Assembly: GCA_964411985.1 (NCBI GenBank)
Contig: CAYPNF010000100.1
Coordinates: 1 to 15,484, forward strand
DNA: 15,484 nt
Direction of reading: 5' to 3'
From: CAYPNF01 sp964411985
GTDB taxonomy: Bacteria; Verrucomicrobiota; Verrucomicrobiia; Limisphaerales; J093
Made by a program: the position numbers and the translations under genes. The notes beneath the pieces were generated by a model that saw nothing but the letters and a program-made list of their open reading frames with translations, searched no databases and was not told the origin of the DNA. Below, one piece after another: positions 1 to 4,875 of this stretch; within the stretch, counting starts at the first letter, position 1; each line of letters starts with the position of its first letter.

Positions 1-47
1 CCCGACATAGGATGGTCTGTCGCGAAAATATTCACCGTGCGCGCATG
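1..47 (-). CDS. start of a further cassette gene (partial, cassette G)
   Basis: The bases beyond the R' box of attC-6 are the start of the next cassette, which leaves the window. The first ATG after the box (minus strand) is followed by a stop after four codons. A GTG a few bases further opens a frame reading MNIFATDHPMS to the window edge. This is only 12 codons, so the call rests mainly on position: every other cassette in the array begins its gene within about 25 bp of the R' box. No function can be given. Confidence 0.25.
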
Positions 48-139
48 GCCGAACAGTCCGGACCAGCGACTCCGCGCCGTTGGCCATTGGTTTGAAGTTC
101 AGTGTTCATCGCGGATTCGCTGAGTTCGGGTGGTTCGCC
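48..139 (-). repeat. attC: attC-6 integron recombination site (type I)
   Basis: This 92-bp imperfect palindrome closes cassette F. On the plus strand it begins GCCGAAC (R') and ends GTTCGCC (R''). Inside are paired arms CAGCGACTCCGCG (64-76) and CGCGGATTCGCTG (110-122), separated by a loop that contains the GGTTTGAAGTTCAGTG segment shared with attC-3 and attC-5. Where the other sites have one extra base in the gene-proximal arm, this copy has a single mismatch instead. The stop of the cassette F gene lies just outside R''. Confidence 0.85.
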
Positions 140-144
140 GTTCT

Positions 145-555
145 TCATCGTTTCAGGGTCGGGTCCTTCTGGTGAGGGATCGGCTCGGGATGTGCCATGC
201 ACCAGTCCACAACCCTTTCCGCGACCATATAATATGGGCTACCATCACCGCTCACATCCGGCCTCTCTTCGTCACGAATAATCTCCTCGACCTTCTCGCG
301 AATCAAGGCCTGCTCTGCGGACGTGAAGATGGGGTCGTTCGCGATCTGCTCGCTGACAAGCCGCCACATGCGCTCGTGGTCAGCATCCCAATTCATATTG
401 CCGTTTCGATATGCTTGATCCGTCAACTTCCCAACGATTCGAATTAGCTCACCCTGAAGAGTGTCGGCCTGCCCGTCGGCCGGGACAAGCTCGCGCCAGA
501 GTCGTCCTTGCTCCTTCTTCCAGTCGTAGCGTTTAGTCTTGCGGAACGGCCACAT
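145..555 (-). CDS. cassette F hypothetical soluble protein (136 aa)
   Basis: This is a 136-residue protein with no signal peptide or membrane segment, rich in charged residues and probably cytosolic and helical. Readable blocks are LWRELVPADGQADTLQGELI (about 24-43), the conserved-looking AYRNGNMNWDADHERMW (48-64), and DWCMAHPEP near the C-terminus. The block with 'QGELIR...AYRNGN.NW' resembles unnamed hypothetical proteins I have met in environmental genomes, but I cannot assign a function. The ATG at 555 is chosen; an ATG at 563 lies in another frame that soon stops. There is no clear Shine-Dalgarno sequence. The gene fills one cassette between attC-5 and attC-6 and points away from the integrase, as is usual for integron cassettes. 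Confidence 0.8.
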   Translation of the reverse strand: MWPFRKTKRYDWKKEQGRLWRELVPADGQADTLQGELIRIVGKLTDQAYRNGNMNWDADHERMWRLVSEQIANDPIFTSAEQALIREKVEEIIRDEERPDVSGDGSPYYMVAERVVDWCMAHPEPIPHQKDPTLKR

Positions 556-563
556 ACAGTCAT

Positions 564-656
564 GGCGAACAATCCGGACCAGCGACTCCGCGCCGTTGGC
601 CGTTGGTTTGAGGTTCAGTGTTCATCGCGGAGCTCGCTGCGTTCGGGTGGTTCGAC
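564..656 (-). repeat. attC: attC-5 integron recombination site (type I)
   Basis: This 93-bp site closes cassette E. On the plus strand it runs from GGCGAAC (564-570) to GTTCGAC (650-656). The arms CAGCGACTCCGCG (580-592) and CGCGGAGCTCGCTG (626-639) pair perfectly except for one unpaired base in the gene-proximal arm, the asymmetry known for attC sites. It is very similar to attC-6 and attC-3 over its whole length, including the loop. Confidence 0.9.
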
Positions 657-756
657 ATTATAGTCGTCATATATTGGCTGTTTCGAAGAACTTCAATCCC
701 ACCTGCAGATCATGGGGGTGCTCCATACCATGTCAGTTGTATACTTTACCACTCGG

Positions 757-1227
757 CTACCTTCGAACATACACGCGCGGTCCAATTTCCGCTTCATTCG
801 CCCCTGATATGCGCCTCGCTCCGCTGTTTGTGGATGTGACTATGATCCAGTAAGCGCTGAACGAGTCCTCCCGACCCATACGTACCTGAAGATAGGTCGG
901 AGAATCCGGCATAATAACGCAGGAGGGTCCTAACGCGCGAAGCGTAGGATAGGTTTGCAGCTCAGCCTCGAACAGCGGTGTGTAGTCACGCACCCCAAAT
1001 CTCTGAAAGACAAGATCCGCTTCACCACAGATCTTCTCGATACCCCCCGCTTCGTGGATGATCACTTTCGCCTCCCGCGTTGCCATACCCAAGTCGATCA
1101 CTGGGCGGGGGTATCGCACTGTAATCGCGACCAAGCCTCCCGCCCATATAATGAGGAGAGCAGCACCCCCCATGGCAAGTCCAACGATTACCCTGACAAG
1201 AAACCGATACTTCTTGCTGGCGCTCAT
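757..1227 (-). CDS. cassette E membrane-anchored protein (156 aa)
   Basis: The start is taken at the ATG at 1227 (MSASKKYRFLVRV...), only 4 bp after the R' box of attC-4; a frame extension further upstream would run through attC. One membrane segment is visible at residues about 10-37 (VRVIVGLAMGGAALLIIWAG and on), preceded by lysine and arginine, so the rest of the protein is probably extracytoplasmic. The outer domain has two or three cysteines and no motif I recognise. About 100 bp between its stop and attC-5 hold no further gene. Function unknown. Confidence 0.75.
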   Translation of the reverse strand: MSASKKYRFLVRVIVGLAMGGAALLIIWAGGLVAITVRYPRPVIDLGMATREAKVIIHEAGGIEKICGEADLVFQRFGVRDYTPLFEAELQTYPTLRALGPSCVIMPDSPTYLQVRMGREDSFSAYWIIVTSTNSGARRISGANEAEIGPRVYVRR

Positions 1228-1230
1228 TGT

Positions 1231-1320
1231 GTCGAACGTTCCGCAGCAACGGTCCCGCGACACAGGTGTGAAGTTCGAGCAGGGCTGCCAGGCGGGATCC
1301 GCTGCCTGCGGTGGTTCGGT
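1231..1320 (-). repeat. attC: attC-4 integron recombination site (type II)
   Basis: This 90-bp site closes cassette D. On the plus strand it runs from GTCGAAC (1231-1237) to GTTCGGT (1314-1320). The paired arms are CAACGGTCCCGC (1247-1258) and GCGGGATCCGCTG (1292-1304), with one extra base in the gene-proximal arm. An outer stem, CCGCAG with CTGCGG, flanks them. It is a near copy of attC-1 and clearly distinct from attC-3, -5 and -6 in the arms and loop. Confidence 0.9.
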
Positions 1321-1330
1321 GATCCACTTC

Positions 1331-1678
1331 TCATTTTGTCCTCAGCCAGACGATCCACAGCAATAGCAGAGCTGCAGAGATGAACGCATATGCTGACCAG
1401 TAGAACCTGCGATGGCGGCGGTCCAATTGCCGTGGCCCAAATGTCCAAAAGCGACGTCGGCGGTAGAGAGGCAGTCTGGCTGCGAGGAGCAGACACGCTC
1501 CCACCAGACCGGCGCTGAGAGCCACGCCAACAAGCACGGTGACATCAGCCTTCTTTAGCCACCCGACGATGGGGACCAGGGAGGCCACCAGTAGTGCAGT
1601 ACAAGGGACGAGAAAAAGCGTACTCAAAAGCCCGAGCGCTTCCGGCGGCAGATCCCAATCTGAGTTTCGCTTGCTCAT
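1331..1678 (-). CDS. cassette D second gene, small membrane protein (115 aa)
   Basis: This is a 115-residue protein with about three membrane segments (about 15-40, 47-69 and 92-111). A very basic stretch containing RRRRFW and DRRHRRF lies between the second and third, which places that loop in the cytoplasm by the positive-inside rule. No family is recognised. It starts 24 bp after the stop of the preceding gene and ends 10 bp before the R'' box of attC-4. It therefore shares a cassette with that gene, unless the R'-like box at 1694-1700 marks a lost attC. Confidence 0.75.
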   Translation of the reverse strand: MSKRNSDWDLPPEALGLLSTLFLVPCTALLVASLVPIVGWLKKADVTVLVGVALSAGLVGACLLLAARLPLYRRRRFWTFGPRQLDRRHRRFYWSAYAFISAALLLLWIVWLRTK

Positions 1679-1693
1679 GATGCGATGAGTCCC

Positions 1694-1707
1694 ATCGAAC
1701 GTTCAGC
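1694..1707 (-). other. solitary R'-like box between two cassette genes (possible attC scar)
   Basis: On the minus strand the spacer between the two D genes reads GCTGAACGTTCGAT. The R' end of attC-4 reads GCGGAACGTTCGAC, so 12 of 14 bases agree. No palindromic arms accompany it. This looks like the last bases of a type II attC whose interior has been deleted, fusing two cassettes. The upstream gene's TGA stop lies inside the box. Chance similarity cannot be excluded for so short a sequence. Confidence 0.4.
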
Positions 1708-2341
1708 GTGGATTCCCGATGGGAGGGAGATTGGTGTCAGCCTTTGGCTCAGGACTTGTCGTCTCTAAAACAAGGTCCACTCCATCGCGGCCAGCCGCAG
1801 TTTCGATCTTGTATCTGTGATCTTCGCCTAGGACCCTATCCGAATACTGGGATCCTTGGGCGAGTCCTTCGTAAAAACCGCGGGTCTTGTGTTCGGGCAT
1901 AAAGCAGTAGGTACGGAACACACCTCCCAAACCGTACCGATATCCCGCCTCCCAGGTCTGAACGTACTCGACTCTCCTGAGTTCGTCCGATTCATAGGGC
2001 GTGATCCTCGGGAGGGGCACCTCGAGTTGGGCGAAAACGAGTCGACCTAATACACAATACCCAGATGCAAGAATCACTGCGGCGCACGGAGCAATTAGGA
2101 GCGACCTTGTTCGGAACGCCCAAGCTAAGCCCACGATCAAGCCCATCCCTCCGAGCACCAGCGCAATCCAAGAGAAATCGACTCCCCATCGAGAAAGAAC
2201 GATGGCTGGCCAAAGTAGGAGGAACCTCCATCCCGTGCTCCACCCTAACCAGTGGTAGTATGCCTGTCCCAGGACGCACAAGAACAAAGCCACGGCAGTG
2301 CCGCTGGCCAAGAGGACGGACTGGGAGAGGAACCTCTTCAT
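1703..2341 (-). CDS. cassette D first gene, polytopic membrane protein (212 aa)
   Basis: The start is set at the ATG at 2341 (MKRFLSQSVLL...), six bases beyond the R' box of attC-3; the open frame continues upstream only because it reads through attC. The N-terminal half has about four hydrophobic segments (about 7-27, 38-55, 57-77 and 81-100). The C-terminal half of about 110 residues is polar, with aromatic-rich blocks such as TWEAGYRYGLGGVFRTYCF, and is probably a soluble domain. No family is recognised. It is the first gene of the longest cassette in the array. Confidence 0.78.
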   Translation of the reverse strand: MKRFLSQSVLLASGTAVALFLCVLGQAYYHWLGWSTGWRFLLLWPAIVLSRWGVDFSWIALVLGGMGLIVGLAWAFRTRSLLIAPCAAVILASGYCVLGRLVFAQLEVPLPRITPYESDELRRVEYVQTWEAGYRYGLGGVFRTYCFMPEHKTRGFYEGLAQGSQYSDRVLGEDHRYKIETAAGRDGVDLVLETTSPEPKADTNLPPIGNPR

Positions 2342-2347
2342 GCTTAC

Positions 2348-2440
2348 GCCGAACGCTCCGGACCAGCGACTCCGCATCGTTGGTCTCTGGTTTGAAAGTC
2401 AGTGTCCATTGCGGAGTTCGCTGCGTTTGGGTGGTTAGGT
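2348..2440 (-). repeat. attC: attC-3 integron recombination site (type I)
   Basis: This 93-bp site closes cassette C. On the plus strand it runs from GCCGAAC (2348-2354) to GTTAGGT (2434-2440); the latter fits the canonical GTTRRRY core. The arms CAGCGACTCCGCA (2364-2376) and TGCGGAGTTCGCTG (2410-2423) pair with one extra base in the gene-proximal arm. The loop retains the GGTTTGAAAGTCAGTG segment of type I. The stop codon of the cassette C gene falls inside its R'' box. Confidence 0.9.
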
Positions 2441-2713
2441 AATCCTCCTCTCAGACTTTTGCCCACACCAGCCGACAACAGCGCCCACAACAAGGAAAGA
2501 TAGCGATAAATATGGCTGCGAACTATCCAGAACGTCTGGACAGGGACATCCGATCCAAATAAAGAGGAAGGTGAGTCCACACCCGATGCAAACCGCGACG
2601 ATCCACTCGTATACCTTAAGCTTCTTGATACAATAATAGCCTGAGACGAGAGAGAGAAACAGCAATCCGACCATGAACACGCGAGATCCAACGCTGTTTA
2701 TGTCTATGCTCAT
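2435..2713 (-). CDS. cassette C small membrane protein (92 aa)
   Basis: This is a 92-residue protein with three hydrophobic segments (about 10-28, 35-55 and 68-85). The second is followed by IGCPCPDV, a short cysteine-proline stretch in a loop. No family is recognised. The ATG at 2713 follows the end of attC-2 by about 8 bp, and the TAA stop is inside the R'' box of attC-3. The gene fills almost the whole cassette, leaving no room for its own promoter, so expression likely depends on transcription from upstream. Confidence 0.78.
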   Translation of the reverse strand: MSIDINSVGSRVFMVGLLFLSLVSGYYCIKKLKVYEWIVAVCIGCGLTFLFIWIGCPCPDVLDSSQPYLSLSFLVVGAVVGWCGQKSERRIT

Positions 2714-2719
2714 GGCAGA

Positions 2720-2811
2720 TTACCTACGTCCCGGCTCAGGCACGCCGAGTGATTGTTGTCCAGTCAGCCGAAGCCTGATTTCGGCGCTGCCTGAAGCAGG
2801 GTGGTTGGCCT
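2720..2811 (-). repeat. attC: attC-2 divergent integron recombination site (type III)
   Basis: This palindrome of about 92 bp closes cassette B. The arms TCAGGCACGCCGA (2736-2748) and TCGGCGCTGCCTGA (2781-2794) pair perfectly except for one extra base in the gene-proximal arm, the same asymmetry as the other attC sites. The R'' side (GGCCAACC on the minus strand, 2803-2810) resembles the other copies. The R' side reads GTAGGTA (2721-2727), which looks like GTTAGGT with one T missing. The outer ends ATTACC and GGTAAT also pair. The interior is unrelated to types I and II. Confidence 0.7.
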
Positions 2812-2817
2812 GGTAAT

Positions 2818-3105
2818 TCATGGGAAGTTCTCCCTTTGCGGGATCGAACGCACCAGGAAAACACCCAAAAAGAGAGCGCAGATTCCCATCGCCAGAGAGC
2901 CAGTGAACCACCCAAAACGCTCGCCTTCCGTCATGAGTGAGCACCATTGGCAATCTGGGCTGTTGGGGTCGTCGGTTACAACAAGCGCTTGCGTCATGAA
3001 AAACCGCTCTTCTACCCAGAACACCAGCCGAGGAGAAAAGACGATCCAAGCCACGGCCCCGGCCGTGAGGGACCACCCAAGCATCCTATGCCACCGACCT
3101 TTCAT
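2818..3105 (-). CDS. cassette B membrane protein (95 aa)
   Basis: The start is the ATG at 3105 (MKGRWHRMLGW...), 15 bp after attC-1; a longer in-frame extension would read through attC-1 into cassette A and is rejected. The protein has two membrane segments (about 11-31 and 66-87) joined by a loop of about 35 residues with two cysteines (CQWC). It ends with its stop seven bases before the R'' box of attC-2. No family is recognised. Confidence 0.75.
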   Translation of the reverse strand: MKGRWHRMLGWSLTAGAVAWIVFSPRLVFWVEERFFMTQALVVTDDPNSPDCQWCSLMTEGERFGWFTGSLAMGICALFLGVFLVRSIPQRENFP

Positions 3106-3120
3106 GCTGTGTGTACAAAT

Positions 3121-3210
3121 GGCCAACGTTCCGCAGCAACGGTCCCGCGCCACGGGTGGGATGTGCAAGTAACGCCGCCAAGCGGGATCCGCTGCCTGCG
3201 GTGGTTCGGC
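3121..3210 (-). repeat. attC: attC-1 integron recombination site (type II)
   Basis: This 90-bp site closes cassette A, the cassette nearest the integrase. On the plus strand it runs from GGCCAAC (3121-3127) to GTTCGGC (3204-3210). The arms CAACGGTCCCGC (3137-3148) and GCGGGATCCGCTG (3182-3194) pair with one extra base in the gene-proximal arm, and the outer stem CCGCAG/CTGCGG is intact. It is nearly the same as attC-4, 1.9 kb away. Confidence 0.92.
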
Positions 3211-3211
3211 A

Positions 3212-3646
3212 TCATTGTGTCGTCCTTCTCGCATGGACCTTCGACTGCATATAGTCCTGGAGCTTTTGCTCCTCCTCCGCGAGCCAGGCACGAGTCCGCT
3301 GTAACCCAGACTCTGTCGCGGAGAACTCCGGGCGTAGCTCATCTCGTCTGGACTGTGAATACTCGACCAAATCCTTCCCGCACTCCTCGCACCAAAACTG
3401 ATAGTGATTTCCTAGAATCGGAATCGACCCACCACACCCGGCCGCTGCAGGTCCACCACAGAAGCGACACTTCCCCATCTTGAGTGCTTCCTGGTATTGT
3501 CGGTCCCATACCTCCACTCCTGGCAATCGCATGGCATCAAAGCACTCCTTGCACAAATGATGGTTTCGCTCAAGGTGCGGCTCGCAAAGATGGTGCGTCG
3601 CAGGGCGCTCGTGACAAGCTTCGCAAATCACCGATGACTCAGACAT
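3212..3646 (-). CDS. cassette A Cys-pair protein resembling McsA-type zinc-binding proteins (144 aa)
   Basis: The N-terminus carries CEACHERPATHHLCE, which matches the 'CxxCxxRPATxHL' signature of the zinc-binding region found in McsA-like activators and UvrB/UvrC-motif proteins. Further pairs follow: CKEC (about 32-35), CRFC (about 60-63) and CEEC (about 86-89), so up to two or three zinc sites are possible. The C-terminal third (about 95-144) is charged and helical, possibly a coiled coil. It is probably cytosolic. As first cassette it lies directly downstream of the Pc-like promoter and should be the best expressed. There is no obvious Shine-Dalgarno sequence; the ATG at 3646 is 9 bp from the attI box. 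Partner and function are unknown. Confidence 0.8.
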   Translation of the reverse strand: MSESSVICEACHERPATHHLCEPHLERNHHLCKECFDAMRLPGVEVWDRQYQEALKMGKCRFCGGPAAAGCGGSIPILGNHYQFWCEECGKDLVEYSQSRRDELRPEFSATESGLQRTRAWLAEEEQKLQDYMQSKVHARRTTQ

Positions 3647-3655
3647 AAGCGAAAT

Positions 3656-3691
3656 GCCGAACCATTTGATTCAACGAACCAACGGTTCGTT
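3656..3691 (-). other. attI: attI-like site with a perfect dyad
   Basis: GTTCGGC (minus strand, 3656-3662) is the same core box that ends the attC sites and marks the junction of the first cassette with the integron platform. Fourteen bases upstream lies a perfect inverted repeat, AACGAACCAACGGTTCGTT (3673-3691), with 8-bp arms and a 3-base loop, whose halves contain GGTTCG as the core does. In known attI sites the integrase also binds extra copies of the core sequence upstream of the crossover, so this dyad may be an IntI binding region; it could also be an operator. Confidence 0.65.
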
Positions 3692-3737
3692 TAATAACCT
3701 TTCCTCTTCTTCTTCATAAGCCTCTTACGGTGAAGTC

Positions 3738-3765
3738 ATTATACGATATTCGATCGCAAGTTCAA
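3738..3765 (-). promoter_or_regulatory. Pc-like cassette promoter
   Basis: On the minus strand a TTGAAC -35 box (3760-3765) is followed after 16 bp by a perfect TATAAT -10 box (3738-3743). Transcription would start near 3730 and run through attI into cassette A. Position and direction are those of the cassette promoter Pc of integrons, which supplies transcription to promoterless cassettes. Verrucomicrobial promoter rules are less well known, so the match to the sigma-70 consensus is suggestive only. Confidence 0.6.
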
Positions 3766-3831
3766 GTACAAAAAACGGACCCCCTTGCGCAGGGGACTAC
3801 CGTTTCGTGGTTATGGTTCGTATATTCAACC

Positions 3832-4281
3832 ATGCAAATCCACCACGCAATCCTTTTAGTACGCGAGACTTGCAGGTTTAAACACCTCTCGCTCACCACC
3901 GAAAAAACCTACACCCACTGGGTCCGACAGTATGGCCTCTTTCTTAAGACCCGCAAAGGCACTGATTCGCCACCGGAAGCCAAGATGGAAGCCTTTCTGA
4001 CCCACCTGGCCATGGAGGGGGTTTCTGCCTCCACCCAGAATCAGGCTTTCAACGCCTTGCTCTTCCTCTACCGCGAGGCCCTTCGAGTTGAGCTTGGCCC
4101 AGTCAATGCCCTCCGCGCCAAGCGCTCCCTCACCCTGCGCGACTGCCCCTCCCCCGAGGAGGTGCAACGCTTGCCTGCCATTGCGCCCCGAGGCAGACAG
4201 AGTCAGGAGCCCCTTGCAGAGCTACGAGAAAGATCCCGGCAAGAAAAGCTAAGCAGTGGCTTCGAGTTGTGGCACCGCTGA
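3832..4281 (+). pseudogene. intI: truncated integron integrase (N-terminal part only)
   Basis: IntI enzymes are tyrosine recombinases that insert and excise cassettes at attI and attC. Here only the N-terminal DNA-binding (SAM-like) domain is present. The blocks HLSLTTEKTYTHWVRQYGLF and VSASTQNQAFNALLFLYREA match the integron integrase family closely. Similarity ends about residue 115 (near 4185, after PSPEEVQRL), and a further 30 unrelated residues lead to a stop. The R, H, R and Y catalytic residues and the IntI-specific C-terminal insertion are all absent (149 aa against about 320-340). I find no continuation in other frames downstream. The ATG at 3832 gives the usual short N-terminus; a GTG at 3730 is also in frame but overlaps the Pc-like promoter. 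The gene diverges from the cassettes as expected. Confidence 0.85.
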
Positions 4282-4335
4282 TGGCACCGCTGGCACTTTC
4301 GGGGATTCTCTAACCTCTCTAAGTCGTTGCAGGAG

Positions 4336-4385
4336 TGGCGCACCCATCAGGAGTTGAACCTGAAACCTTCTGATCCGTAGTCAAA
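4336..4385 (-). tRNA. 3' half of tRNA-Arg(ACG), probable attachment-site scar
   Basis: Read on the minus strand, the sequence has an anticodon stem TTTGA/TCAGA around the loop CTACGGA (anticodon ACG), a 5-base variable region, a T-stem TCAGG/CCTGA with loop TTCAACT, a 3' acceptor strand TGGGTGC, a G discriminator and CCA. The bases 5' of the anticodon stem do not form a D-arm, and no GCACCCA acceptor partner is present. It is therefore a fragment, not a working tRNA. Integrative elements that target tRNA genes leave such 3' copies at one end. Confidence 0.7.
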
Positions 4386-4485
4386 TAACGGCGCTATAAG
4401 CCCCTGTTCCTCAGCGTCCTAGGATTGGGCCTAAACCACTTACAAAAGTTGCGGTTTCATGCGCTGGTAGGGCAGGAAGTCATCC

Positions 4486-4505
4486 AGTGTATCAAAAGTG
4501 TATCA
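4486..4505. repeat. short direct repeat AGTGTATCA x2
   Basis: Two copies of AGTGTATCA start 11 bp apart (4486 and 4497), about one helical turn. They lie 100 bp from the tRNA fragment on the presumed element side, where accessory protein or arm-type integrase sites are often found. Function is unproven. Confidence 0.4.
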
Positions 4506-4875
4506 GGAAAACGCCTCTCTACTCACTCAGAACACCCACCCTTGTAGGCCGTTCCGCTCACCTCGTATGGTCAGCCATTAGCATTTCAGCCGGCGTGCGC
4601 CGTCGCGAAAGCGTGAATAACTTGACAGAGGGTGCGTGCCCGCGCAAACAAGTTTGGTCTGAGCCTGACGGAAGTTAAGACTGGCAATCCCATGGTGCGG
4701 CATCTAGCCCGGCCATTACACTGCTTGGTCTAGACAATGTGCTCCACTTTAGCCTGCCAACGTTCTACTTCCGCGACTCAGCATGAGGCTTTGACCCTGC
4801 GGGATCCAGTTTCACCCGCTGGGTTGACCAAGGATTTGATCTGCAGCCGGGTTGAACCGCAACGTTGTAGCCCAG

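Larger units (their letters stand above)
4282..4875. other. gene-free junction region
   Basis: About 600 bp with no convincing gene on either strand. It begins after the non-homologous tail of the broken integrase and contains a tandem GGCACCGCTG pair near 4271-4293, a 3' tRNA-Arg half (4336-4385) and an 11-bp-period direct repeat (4486-4505). The remainder (about 4510-4875) shows only short chance frames. It is best read as a boundary between inserted elements. Confidence 0.6.

Noticed and set aside
48..3210. Regularly spaced repeats as a CRISPR array
   Set aside because: The repeats are about 90 bp, palindromic and 370-1120 bp apart with genes between them, and no cas genes are present. 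This fits attC sites, not CRISPR.
3106..3342. Longer start for the cassette B gene at 3342
   Set aside because: The extension reads through attC-1 into cassette A. The ATG at 3105 just after the R' box matches the other cassettes.
3730..3831. GTG start of the integrase at 3730
   Set aside because: It would add 34 residues with no IntI similarity and overlap the Pc-like promoter. The ATG at 3832 gives the family's usual N-terminal length.
3813..3837. LexA-type operator in front of the integrase
   Set aside because: GGTTCGTATATTCAACC has only 4-bp arms and does not match a known SOS box. SOS control is known for other integrons, but there is no support here.
4757..4860. Possible seventh attC beginning CCAACGTTC near 4757
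   Set aside because: The first bases resemble attC-1 and an AACGTT recurs near 4860, but no paired arms lie between them, and the site would be on the wrong side of intI.
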